Of a stretch of DNA of 64,000 bases, positions 33,594 through 41,714 are shown one piece after another. A model generated the notes under the pieces. It was not told where the DNA came from. It saw nothing but the letters and a program-made list of their open reading frames with translations, and made no database searches. Numbering within the stretch: the stretch's first letter is position 1; every line of letters begins with the position of its first letter. The DNA is taken from positions 361,401 to 425,400 of the forward strand of contig NZ_JAERRB010000003.1 in the NCBI RefSeq assembly GCF_016735595.1, given 5' to 3'. Source of the stretch: Chryseolinea lacunae (GTDB taxonomy: Bacteria > Bacteroidota > Bacteroidia > Cytophagales > Cyclobacteriaceae). The translations under genes were made by a program, and so were the position numbers.

Positions 33594-35972
33594 TTAATGA
33601 AGCCTCAGCGCATCTTCTATGTCCTTCAGCAAATCGTCTTTTTGAAGGGCCGGTTCTTTTTGTTCGTCGGTCAGTGTGATGCGCAAGGCGCGCAATCCGT
33701 TGGCACCGGGCAGCTCTTCCAACTCGAGCTCTTCAATGTCGCCGGTGATGAGTTTCTTGCCGGCCAGGTAATGGAAATAGCGACGGTATTCGTCCTCCAC
33801 TTTTGCCTGGTTGTAGACCACCGCAATCTTGCCGGGTTGTGTGAGGCGCTCGCCCGTGGTTTTCACGTGGGCCTTGTCTATGCGTTTCTTCACAATCTCG
33901 TAGCGTATGTCGTAGGCGCCATCCACATCGAAACGTTTTTCGTCGGCGCGGAAACGGATGGAGATGGGCTGATCATATACCAGCATCAGCTGGGTGATGT
34001 CGAGGTTGTTTTTCAGTTTGGGTTTCAGCGCTTCCATCTTGCGATAGATCTCTACCATGGTGACCAGTTGCCACAAGTGAAAATTTTTCAGATAGAACGT
34101 GTCGAAGGCTCTTCCTTTCACCAGCGAACTTCCCACATAGAGCGTGAATTCGACACCGTCGGTTTTATATTTTTCGAAGTAGTGCGGAAACATTTCCTGC
34201 GCGCTCACTTCGGCTTCGTCGAGGTGGTCGCCAATAGTTTTGTTGATGAGGGCCAGGTCTTCTTCAAACGCTTTGCGTCGTTTGTAGACCACACCAAACA
34301 CAGGGTCGAGGTGCGCGCGATAACGCACGATGTGTTTCTTCAACTCGGCGTCTTCTTCAAAGTGCTGGATGAGCGGATGGATTTCGGTTTTCAAAAATTC
34401 GATCACGTTGCTTTCGTCGCCCGACGCGAGCCCGCGATTGATTTTTTGTTGCTGCTCTTCTGTCTTGAAAATCACTTCCTCCACCAGCGGCAGTTTCTTT
34501 TGCTCGTATATTTTTTGAAGGAGGTCTTTGGCCAGCTTCAGGTTCTGTTGAAAATCTTTTTGGATGGCGGCGCTGCGTTCAATAGACGAGTTGCGCACGT
34601 CCGAAAGGCCGAACAGCGGATACACGTCTTTGAATACAATTTCATCCATCAACGCTTTCTCGTCTCTGCGGCGCAGGTTCATCAACTTCACACCGGCTTC
34701 AAAGAAGCGCCACTGCACGCTGCTGTGAATGGCCGTGCATTCTTCCTGAATGAGCGCCCGCACTTCAGTAGACATTTCTTCCTTCACACGCTTCACGGCC
34801 GCCGTGAACATGGGCAACACGTTCTCTACTTTGTGAGCACTCACCGGGTTGAGCTTGCCTGCCGTGGGCGTAGCCAACTCGAGCATGCCGATGGTTTCGC
34901 CTTCTTCAATGAGCGGCGCCAGCAAAATGTTGTTGATGCCATTGGCCAGCAACGACTCTTCTATTTTAGAGGGGAAAGGATATTCCTTGAGGTTCTCTAC
35001 CGTCACGTAGCGTTTCTCGATCCAGCTTCTTTCATATACCGAGCCGGTGTAGTCCTCGCACGGCTTGTCGTCTGTGGGGCGTTCGGCCAGGCTTCTCCAG
35101 CAACCGGAGGCAGAACTGTTGTTGAGAATGATGTTGTTGCTGGGGTCCATGTAGGCGATGCCCAGTTTCATTTCGGGTATGTTGAAAAGCGAGCGCAGCT
35201 TGTGCTGAATGGCCGAGAAGCTTGCTTCGTTCACCACGGCATCTTTTTTCAACAGGTCGTATTTGATCGACGACAACATTTCCTGCTCCGTCACGTCGAT
35301 GAGGCGCATTTCGATGAAGCCGTGAAATTCGTAGTCTTCGGGATGGATGTATTGCAACCAGAGGTCCACGTCGTAGATTTTCTCCATCAAAAACTTCAGC
35401 ACATGTTTTTCGATGGGCGTGGGTGTGGTGTTGCACACAATGTCGCAAAATTGGTGACTGATCTCCACCTTATAGACACGGTCCAGTCCGCTTTCGGGGT
35501 TGCGCAGGGTGAAGAGAATGGGCTTATCGTTGTCCATTTTCACACCATAAAATTTTTCGAGGATGAGCAGGCACGCTTTCACGGTTTTGCCCAAGGTCAT
35601 GTGATTGTCGGGGAAATTAGTGGTCACCATTTCCTCGATGCGTTTCATGTCCAGGGTGCGGTCGAAGGCGCGTGTGCTGTATACGGACGTGAATTGAAAA
35701 GGCAGAATGGCCGCAATGCGTTCGGTGTCCTGGTTGGCCGGGGGCATCACCGCCGTCATCAGGAAGTTGATGAATGTTTTGTGTTTTTCCACGATCGAAA
35801 AATCTTCGATGGGCAGGCGGAGTTCCGGCGCCGTGTCGAGATAGTCCATCATGCCCTTCACAAAATCGGGCACTGCGCCTTGTGCGATGTTTCGTTCCCA
35901 ATATTCAATGAGCAACCTTAGGCTCAAGATGGAGCGAAAGGGAAAATTACTATGGAGTGTAGAATGTTGCAT
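33594..35972 (-). CDS. Large GAF-domain-like cytoplasmic protein, unknown role
   Basis: About 792 residues with no signal peptide. The centre (about 265-415) resembles a GAF domain: ASFSAIQHKLRSLFNIPEMK, LGIAYMDPSNNIILNN, NILLAPLIEEGETIGMLELA. It is followed by a helical region. The N-terminal 250 and C-terminal 350 residues match nothing I know; the latter include LYVGSSLVKGRAFDTFYLKN. There is no kinase, cyclase or DNA-binding output domain. ATG at 35972 (MQHSTLHSNFPFR) or 35987 are both possible. The antisense strand also contains a very long open frame, judged non-coding. Confidence 0.85.
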   Translation of the reverse strand: MQHSTLHSNFPFRSILSLRLLIEYWERNIAQGAVPDFVKGMMDYLDTAPELRLPIEDFSIVEKHKTFINFLMTAVMPPANQDTERIAAILPFQFTSVYSTRAFDRTLDMKRIEEMVTTNFPDNHMTLGKTVKACLLILEKFYGVKMDNDKPILFTLRNPESGLDRVYKVEISHQFCDIVCNTTPTPIEKHVLKFLMEKIYDVDLWLQYIHPEDYEFHGFIEMRLIDVTEQEMLSSIKYDLLKKDAVVNEASFSAIQHKLRSLFNIPEMKLGIAYMDPSNNIILNNSSASGCWRSLAERPTDDKPCEDYTGSVYERSWIEKRYVTVENLKEYPFPSKIEESLLANGINNILLAPLIEEGETIGMLELATPTAGKLNPVSAHKVENVLPMFTAAVKRVKEEMSTEVRALIQEECTAIHSSVQWRFFEAGVKLMNLRRRDEKALMDEIVFKDVYPLFGLSDVRNSSIERSAAIQKDFQQNLKLAKDLLQKIYEQKKLPLVEEVIFKTEEQQQKINRGLASGDESNVIEFLKTEIHPLIQHFEEDAELKKHIVRYRAHLDPVFGVVYKRRKAFEEDLALINKTIGDHLDEAEVSAQEMFPHYFEKYKTDGVEFTLYVGSSLVKGRAFDTFYLKNFHLWQLVTMVEIYRKMEALKPKLKNNLDITQLMLVYDQPISIRFRADEKRFDVDGAYDIRYEIVKKRIDKAHVKTTGERLTQPGKIAVVYNQAKVEDEYRRYFHYLAGKKLITGDIEELELEELPGANGLRALRITLTDEQKEPALQKDDLLKDIEDALRLH

Positions 35973-36160
35973 AGGCGGCGAAAACAATATAATATAGCTT
36001 GTGAAACGAGAGTTTGAAAACGAGAGTTCGTTTAAAGAGACGCAAGTGTCAAATATTTAGTGTGGGGTGTTGTGCGTGCCAGACCAGGTGTTGGCCACCG
36101 ACTTCCAACTTTTGGGGTAGCTCCCGTGTCTATGGGTATGTGAAAACAAGAACAAAGAAC

Positions 36161-36880
36161 ATGTGGGGTAAGCGTTTTGGTATCGTGTTAACGTTTGTGT
36201 TGGCGGGCTGTGGCCTGGCCAAAGAGGAAGGCAGCATCCAGGTGTCGTCCTATAGCTACGACTTTGCCGTGTCCCCCGACAATTGGGAGGCCGATTTTTC
36301 GGATTTCCCTTCGGGTGTCGACGACTCCTCTTTCTATGAATTGAAATTTGCCTATACCAACCGGCCCGCCAGCGTGGGCGGCGAAAAATCCTATATGCTG
36401 TCGGGCAACAACCACAGCGACGATCTTTTCATGTTCATGAAAAAAAAGATCACCAGCCTCGCACCCAACACCGACTACACCGTGGTGTTTGATGTAGAGC
36501 TGGCCACAAATGCCGTCAAAGGTTCTTATGGTGTGGGCGGCGCGCCCGGTGAAGGCGTTTTTCTAAAAGCAGGCGCCTCGGGTATGGAACCGAAAAAAGT
36601 TATCGACGGCAACACCTATGCATTCAATCTCGACAAAGGCAACCAGGCCAACGCTGGTGTGATGTCGACCGTGTTGGGCAACATTGCCGCGCCCGAAGGA
36701 ACAAAAGATTATGTGCTGATCACCCGCACCAACGCGAGCAGCAATGTGGCGCCATTCATTGCGCGCACCAACCAGGATGGCGAAATCTGGCTTTTTGTGG
36801 GAACAGACTCCGGGTTCGAAGGAATCACCACGGTATACTACACGAAAGTGAGTGTGGTGTTCAGCGCGGTGGTGAAATAG
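36161..36880 (+). CDS. Predicted lipoprotein of unknown function
   Basis: 239 residues from ATG at 36161, which begins MWGKRFGIVLTFVLAGCGLAK, a lipoprotein signal with lipobox AGC. The mature domain is beta-rich, like a carbohydrate-binding or jelly-roll module: YDFAVSPDNWEADFSDFPSG, SYMLSGNNHSDDLFMFMKK, ITSLAPNTDYTVVFDVELAT and GFEGITTVYYTKVSVVF at the end. An upstream extension of the open frame lacks coding character. Function unknown; probably surface or periplasmic. Confidence 0.72.
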   Translation: MWGKRFGIVLTFVLAGCGLAKEEGSIQVSSYSYDFAVSPDNWEADFSDFPSGVDDSSFYELKFAYTNRPASVGGEKSYMLSGNNHSDDLFMFMKKKITSLAPNTDYTVVFDVELATNAVKGSYGVGGAPGEGVFLKAGASGMEPKKVIDGNTYAFNLDKGNQANAGVMSTVLGNIAAPEGTKDYVLITRTNASSNVAPFIARTNQDGEIWLFVGTDSGFEGITTVYYTKVSVVFSAVVK

Positions 36881-36883
36881 GCC

Positions 36884-37312
36884 CTATTCTTCCTTTTTCT
36901 TCTTTTTCTTTTTTGGCTTGGGCACTTTGCCGATGCGCACGTCGCCCTTCAAAATAAGCCGGCAGGCTTTCAGCACTTCTTCTTCGAAGCCGTCGGAATC
37001 TTCGGGCAATATCTGCCAGCCGCTTTCCTTCACGCCAAAAACACCGATGGTGCGCAACGAAGCAAAATCCTTTCGCAAGCTTTCGTGGTGCTCGTGACTG
37101 GTGGCCACCCAAACGCCATTGTCGTCGGTGTGGGTGTCGCGGCGGCGCAGCATCATCATAACTTTTCCATTTATATAGATCGCATAGCCGCCAAACATAG
37201 GTCGCACCAGCGGATCCGCGGGCATCAAGGCTTCGAGCACAAAATCGAACGGAATGGTGGCGGTTTTTTTGCCTCCGGATGGACGTGGACTGCTTTTCTT
37301 TTTTATGGCCAT
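36884..37312 (-). CDS. TfoX N-terminal-domain-like protein with polylysine tail
   Basis: A 142-residue protein. The core resembles the TfoX/Sxy N-terminal domain: MPADPLVRPMFGGYAIYING (RPMFGG signature), KVMMMLRRRDTHTDDNGVWV and a helical end KACRLILKGDVRIGKV. The last residues KPKKKKKKKEE form a basic tail. There is no C-terminal TfoX domain. Some members bind DNA regulators of competence, but stand-alone N-domains are unassigned. ATG at 37312 (MAIKKKSSPRPSGGKK) fits; upstream in-frame sequence overlaps a structured intergenic DNA. Confidence 0.8.
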   Translation of the reverse strand: MAIKKKSSPRPSGGKKTATIPFDFVLEALMPADPLVRPMFGGYAIYINGKVMMMLRRRDTHTDDNGVWVATSHEHHESLRKDFASLRTIGVFGVKESGWQILPEDSDGFEEEVLKACRLILKGDVRIGKVPKPKKKKKKKEE

Positions 37313-37618
37313 GGCTACGAATGTGTTGGTGTGCTTCACAATTAACCTAAAAACCTGATAAAAACCCCGTTTGCATTGCCTGTGCCAAAGTATAATAATC
37401 GGAACTTTCCGGCGCACAGGGTCTAGCCTTTGCCTGCACCATTTCTTCATCCCGGGCCTTCAAAGGGCTTTTTTTGTAGTGGCATACAGCGAATTTCGGT
37501 AGTTGCGTTTTGTTGAAGACATCTGATAATCAAGTGAATGTAAGGTTGACCAAAGTTTTCAAATCCTTGCGTTATCGGGGCGTCGTACTTTTGCGGACCC
37601 TTAATTAACGTAAAAAGT
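37313..37618. other. Divergent intergenic region with hairpins and a T-run
   Basis: Between the TfoX-like gene and the second TonB receptor. A long imperfect hairpin joins CCTGTGCC-AAAGT (37379-37391) with ACTTT-CCGGCG-CACAGG (37404-37420). A second stem GCCTT / AAGGGC (37456-37468) is followed by seven T on the plus strand, like a terminator, although no plus-strand gene precedes it. The receptor promoter is at 37567-37593. Confidence 0.45.
37567..37593 (+). promoter_or_regulatory. TonB receptor promoter (TTG-N16-TACTTTTG)
   Basis: TTG at 37567-37569 and TACTTTTG (exact TAnnTTTG) at 37586-37593, 25 bp before the ATG. The short leader leaves no room for a riboswitch. Confidence 0.5.
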
Positions 37619-39706
37619 ATGCCCTCAAAAATTACCCTCCCCCTGGCATGTGCGGTCATGCTGGCCTTTGTTGTTCCTACCCGAGCCCAGGAGCAACCCA
37701 AAGAAGAAGACCTTTATGAATTGTCGCTGGAACAGTTGATGAACGTGCCCATCAATTCGGCCTCCAAGAAAGACGAGACCTTGTTTGATGCTCCCCTTTC
37801 GAGCTACACCATTACCCGCGCCGACATCGACAAAGCCGGATCTACAAGCATCATGGAAGCCCTGCGCCTCGCCCCCGGTGTCATTGTTCGCGAACAAACC
37901 AATGGCGTCTATGACATCCACATTCGTGGCTTTGATAACATTCTTCGCACAAACGAAGAATACACCAAATCGAACCTCGCCACGCTGGTGATGATCGACA
38001 ACCGTCCCGTGTTCAACAACAACCTCGGTGGCACATTCTGGGAATCGCTCCCCATCGATCTCAATGATGTTGACCGCATTGAAGTTGTGCGCGGTCCTTC
38101 GGCACCATTGTTCGGTCCCAATGCCGTTACCGGCGTAATCAACATCATCACAAAACGTCCGAAAGACGCCGGCATCATGGCCCATGCCAATGTGCAGGCT
38201 GCCACACCCTCCACCTTCATTGTCAACGGTTCGTTTGGAAAGAAAGTCAGCGAGAAGTTCAACTTTGTGCTTTCCGGAAACTACCAGGACCGCAAGCGCT
38301 TTGATGACACCTACTACACGTCGGCTGCCTTGAACACTTATGTGCCGGTGGATCAGATTTCGACACGACCTGCAGAACAGTATCCCAATCCCGACCGGGC
38401 CATGAATAAGTATGGCGCCAATGCGTTTGTGAATTTCAAGCCGGCCGATTCGGTGTCGGTTGATGTAACGCTTGGTCTTCAGAAATCGGAGGTTCAAAAG
38501 AATTTCCTGGGTGGCAACCTGTCTACGCCGTTCACCACCAATCGCACCGAAAGTCAGTATGCCAACATTGCCGCATCGATCTATCATTTCAAGGTGCGTG
38601 GCTCGTTTGTGATGGGCAACGAAGACCTGAACGTGGCTTCGCCTCCTAACAAATACGATTTCAAGAACACCAACGCCGAAGCTGAATACGAAATTCATCT
38701 TGGCAAAGTGGCCACCGTTGTGCCCGGTGTGAGCTACCAGCAAGCACGCTACAACGACAAAGATTACTACACTGTGCCTACAGGTTCATTCCTCAACGGC
38801 CAGGAAGTTACCATCAACACCACTTCCGGATTTTTGCGCACCGACATTCGCCCTGTGAAAGCACTGCGTGTGATTGCCGCCGTGCGTGTTGACAAGTTTT
38901 CGGTACCCGACAAATCTTACTTCGCCTACGAGTTTGCCACCACTTATAAACTGAACGAAAGCAACCTGGTGCGCGCAGCCATTACCCGCTCCAACAGCGG
39001 CTCGTTTATTGGCAACGACTACCTGAACCTCGTCATCCCTGTGGGGCCTGGCACAAATTATACGCGCACCGGCAGCCAGAACCTCAGCCTCTTCCGCATC
39101 GACATGGTGGAGTTTGGCTACCGCAGCCAGCTGTCGAAAACTCTGCAACTCGACATCGACGTGTTCCATCAAAAAGCAGAAAACTTCACGGCGCTCATCA
39201 CCACGTCGCCCATTTCGCAAGAGTTCCGGAATGTGCCCACCCTGGCCAAACAAACCGGCATCACGTTTTCGCTCAACCTCGTGCCCAACGAGAAGCTGCA
39301 GTTCAAACCTTTTGTGACATTCCAGAAAACAAAAACAGAAGCGTTGCCCGATGCCTATGTGGTGAACGTGACCACCACAACCGACAGCGATCACAAAAAC
39401 ACACCGTCGTTCTATGGTGGCTATTACCTGAACTACAAGCCCGACAAAAAAATCAACGTGAACCTGAACGGATACTATTTTGCCGCACACCGCCAATACA
39501 GCTCCGACAGCCCCACGGCCACCAGCGCTGCGGGTGACATCGCGGGCAAATTTCTCGTGAACCTGAAAGCTGCCTACAACATCACCGACAAATTCAATGT
39601 GTTTGTGAATGGCCGCAACATTCTGAACAGCAACACGCGCGAATACTACGCTACCGACCAGATCGGCGGTGTTTATGCCGTGGGCGCATCGTTTCACCTG
39701 AATTAA
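37619..39706 (+). CDS. TonB-dependent receptor without carboxypeptidase-like domain
   Basis: A 695-residue outer-membrane receptor. Signal peptide ending near PTRAQEQ, then LYELSLEQLMNVPINSASKK, a phrase more usual in short receptors. Plug domain: TITRADIDKAGSTSIMEALR, LRLAPGVIVREQTNGVYDIH, IRGFDN, VVRGPSAPLFGPNAVTGVIN. The barrel ends GGVYAVGASFHLN with a hydrophobic residue pattern typical of a last strand. It lacks the CarboxypepD_reg-like domain and SusD partner of polysaccharide uptake systems. The substrate is unknown. Promoter and terminator bracket it as a single-gene unit. Confidence 0.93.
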   Translation: MPSKITLPLACAVMLAFVVPTRAQEQPKEEDLYELSLEQLMNVPINSASKKDETLFDAPLSSYTITRADIDKAGSTSIMEALRLAPGVIVREQTNGVYDIHIRGFDNILRTNEEYTKSNLATLVMIDNRPVFNNNLGGTFWESLPIDLNDVDRIEVVRGPSAPLFGPNAVTGVINIITKRPKDAGIMAHANVQAATPSTFIVNGSFGKKVSEKFNFVLSGNYQDRKRFDDTYYTSAALNTYVPVDQISTRPAEQYPNPDRAMNKYGANAFVNFKPADSVSVDVTLGLQKSEVQKNFLGGNLSTPFTTNRTESQYANIAASIYHFKVRGSFVMGNEDLNVASPPNKYDFKNTNAEAEYEIHLGKVATVVPGVSYQQARYNDKDYYTVPTGSFLNGQEVTINTTSGFLRTDIRPVKALRVIAAVRVDKFSVPDKSYFAYEFATTYKLNESNLVRAAITRSNSGSFIGNDYLNLVIPVGPGTNYTRTGSQNLSLFRIDMVEFGYRSQLSKTLQLDIDVFHQKAENFTALITTSPISQEFRNVPTLAKQTGITFSLNLVPNEKLQFKPFVTFQKTKTEALPDAYVVNVTTTTDSDHKNTPSFYGGYYLNYKPDKKINVNLNGYYFAAHRQYSSDSPTATSAAGDIAGKFLVNLKAAYNITDKFNVFVNGRNILNSNTREYYATDQIGGVYAVGASFHLN

Positions 39707-39747
39707 AACGTTGGTCTGAACGTACCGTTAGCCTAAACTGAGCCTAG

Positions 39748-39777
39748 GGCTGTTCTCTCCGGAGGGCAGCCTTTTTT
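39748..39777 (+). terminator. Rho-independent terminator after the TonB receptor
   Basis: Stem GGCTG / CAGCC (39748-39752 and 39767-39771) with an inner CTC / GAG pairing and a T6 run. The T-run overlaps the stop codon of the AlkD-like fragment on the other strand. Confidence 0.75.
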
Positions 39778-40111
39778 ATGGTATCGCTTTCAGAACGGTG
39801 CCGGTGCGCTGCAAATGAGCCTGACCATAGCGCTCGATGTAGTCTACCAAAAACATGAAAGGGTGATAGACTTCCATTTCATGCTGTTGCCGCAACCGTT
39901 GGGATATGCGCTCAATAAGTTGGGAGGCTTCGGGAAAGGCTTCCGGCAGGATCTCGTGGAGCACGGTGGTGATGTGGTGCGTTCGTTGCTTCAGTTCCAG
40001 GTCGGCCCACTCGGTGTTGAAGATCCGGAAAATGAACCGGCGCTCCTCGAAACCGGGAACAAGTTCGTGCAGCACAGGACAAAGGCGGTCGAAGAATTCG
40101 GGAGTATACAT
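39776..40111 (-). pseudogene. N-terminal fragment of an AlkD-like DNA alkylation repair protein
   Basis: 111 residues that read like the first part of the AlkD-like proteins of Bacteroidota: FFDRLCPVLHELVPGFEERR, FIFRIFNTEWADLELKQRTH, HHITTVLHEILPEAFPEAS, then FLVDYIERYGQ. Full members run to roughly 220-380 residues and carry HEAT-like repeats with the DNA-binding and catalytic surface. Here the frame stops at 39778, inside the terminator of the convergent receptor gene, and nothing similar follows. It may be a decayed gene or a shortened functional one. The family call is from pattern memory. Confidence 0.55.
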
Positions 40112-40233
40112 AGCGCTTCGTGATTAGGGTGTTCTTTCCATTGATTGATAGATAAAGAAACATCACCCGTCTGACAGCCCTATGTCAGCAGCGTTTTGTT
40201 GTGAGCTGAATCTTTTTTGACTTTTCGAAAATA

Positions 40234-41229
40234 TCAATTGATTCTCAGTTCTACTTTCATGCCGCGCAGGTGGTTGAGAAGGGCTTGTTGCCAGGTTTCG
40301 TCGGCGTCCCATTTGGTGCCGAAGAAGACGTTGCCCGAATCGATGTGTTTGAAATAGAATTTGAACACCGTGGTGTTGGAAGGGATGTTCTTGAGTTGTT
40401 GCGTCGTTTCCGGGTAGGTGACCGACACCAGCGCGCTTTCCGATTTGCTCATGTCGTAGCCCAGCAGTTCTTTGCCCACCGCGCCGCGGCAATGCACAAA
40501 ACAGAGCACATAGGTGAGGCCTTGTTTGCGCATTTCTTTTTCGGTGAGGGCGGGCTCCGTCATTTTATACTTCAGCGTGTAGTTGGCTTTGAAGATTTCT
40601 TCCAGTTCCGTATCGATGGCTTCGTCGCCGGTTTTTTGAACGGACAGGTTGTCAACTTTCAGGTCCATGGCATAGAACTCGTTGCGTTTGCCCACAATGA
40701 GGTTGATGGGCAGGCCGGTTTCGGGTGTGTCGTTGATGAGCAGGTTTTGTTTTTTCTGAGCGTTGGCTGCTGAACGGTAGAGTTCCTTCAGGGCTTCCGA
40801 AAAAACGCGGTTCGATGTGGACCACGCGCCCTGACCCGGTTCTATCACCGTCTCTTTGCCATTGATGGTGGTGGCGGTGAGCCGGTAGTCGGTTTCGGTT
40901 TTTTCGATGAGCACCAGGTTTGTCATTTCGCGCTTCGCGAAGTAGTCGGCAAAAGCCTTTGTCACGTCGCGGCTGGCCATGAGCATGTCAAGTTCAAAGT
41001 AGGCCACTGCGTCGATGCCCGTGCGTTGAAAGGTTAGCTGCGCATCGTTGAGCTCTTTTTCGGTGACGGTGTAGTTGTAGAAAACCACACTGCGCGCGCT
41101 CAGCAATTTTTCGGGAAGACCCGACTTCAGGTTCAATTGTTCAATCCACTGTTTTTCCGACAACACACGTTGTGCGTTTGTGGGTGCGGACAGCAAAAAC
41201 AAAGCGATGGCAAAAAACAATAGTCTCAC
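40234..41229 (-). CDS. Exported protein of unknown function
   Basis: About 331 residues. From GTG at 41229 the sequence begins VRLLFFAIALFLLSAPTNAQ, a signal peptide; an in-frame TTG at 41280 would add 17 residues before it. The body has no recognised family: LLSARSVVFYNYTVTEKELN, VAYFELDMLMASRDVTKAFA, MTNLVLIEKTETDYRLTATT, SEALKELYRSAANAQKKQ and LKNIPSNTTVFKFYFKHIDS. Repeated short beta-alpha units suggest a periplasmic soluble protein. It is followed by a weak CTGACA/TGTCAG hairpin at 40171-40188. Confidence 0.78.
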   Translation of the reverse strand: MRLLFFAIALFLLSAPTNAQRVLSEKQWIEQLNLKSGLPEKLLSARSVVFYNYTVTEKELNDAQLTFQRTGIDAVAYFELDMLMASRDVTKAFADYFAKREMTNLVLIEKTETDYRLTATTINGKETVIEPGQGAWSTSNRVFSEALKELYRSAANAQKKQNLLINDTPETGLPINLIVGKRNEFYAMDLKVDNLSVQKTGDEAIDTELEEIFKANYTLKYKMTEPALTEKEMRKQGLTYVLCFVHCRGAVGKELLGYDMSKSESALVSVTYPETTQQLKNIPSNTTVFKFYFKHIDSGNVFFGTKWDADETWQQALLNHLRGMKVELRIN

Positions 41230-41324
41230 GTGTCGGCGATAAAATGTGGCTTCGGGATACAGGGTCAATACCAAAATCAATGACGGTTATATAGTTTGAA
41301 ACGAAAATAAGGATTAATCTATTT

Positions 41325-41645
41325 TCAAATACCAATAAAAAAGCCGGATTCATCCCATTTCAGCGGATAGGTCGTTAAATCGCGGCACGACGAGTCGCAG
41401 GCCTTGCCGCTGCTTAGCGAAAACCGATAGTTGTGCCACGGGCAGATGATCTCACCCAGGTGGTTGACGTGTCCCTTGCTGAGCGATTCGCTGTTGTGTG
41501 TGCAGGCATCTTGCACGGCAAAAAATTTTCCGTTGTGCAGGGTGAGGCAAATGCGCTTGCCGTGCACAATGAGCAACTGCGGCTTGTGTTCTTTTAGTTG
41601 TGTGCGCGCGGCTTCATCGCCGGCAAACAATTTCACCCACTCCAT
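41325..41645 (-). CDS. Rieske [2Fe-2S] ferredoxin
   Basis: A 106-residue single-domain Rieske protein. The cluster motif is intact: CTHNSESLSKG (CxH) and CPWHNYRFSLSSG (CxxH). The start EWVKLFAGDEAARTQLKEHK and end YPLKWDESGFFIGI fit ferredoxin-type Rieske proteins that feed oxygenases or act as nitrite-reductase small-subunit-like units. No oxygenase is adjacent; the next gene leftward is the unknown exported protein (95 bp). ATG at 41645. No signal peptide, so cytoplasmic. Confidence 0.93.
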   Translation of the reverse strand: MEWVKLFAGDEAARTQLKEHKPQLLIVHGKRICLTLHNGKFFAVQDACTHNSESLSKGHVNHLGEIICPWHNYRFSLSSGKACDSSCRDLTTYPLKWDESGFFIGI

Positions 41646-41714
41646 AGACTTCAGGTTTGCTGCGTTGGCATTAATCTCTATATTGTTTTCACTGAACTCT
41701 TAACCGAAACACCT

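Noticed and set aside
33552-35921. A 789-codon plus-strand open frame antisense to the GAF-type gene
   Set aside because: It mirrors the opposite gene codon for codon, is rich in His, Val, Phe and Gln in the manner of antisense frames, has no domains or signal, and the minus-strand product shows a recognisable domain.
37313-37618. Possible cobalamin riboswitch before the second TonB receptor
   Set aside because: No B12-box or core stem was seen, and the predicted promoter leaves a leader of only about 20 nt.
39776-40111. Treating the AlkD-like fragment as an ordinary hypothetical protein
   Set aside because: Its similarity pattern stops abruptly at a terminator, so a truncated gene is the better reading, with moderate confidence.
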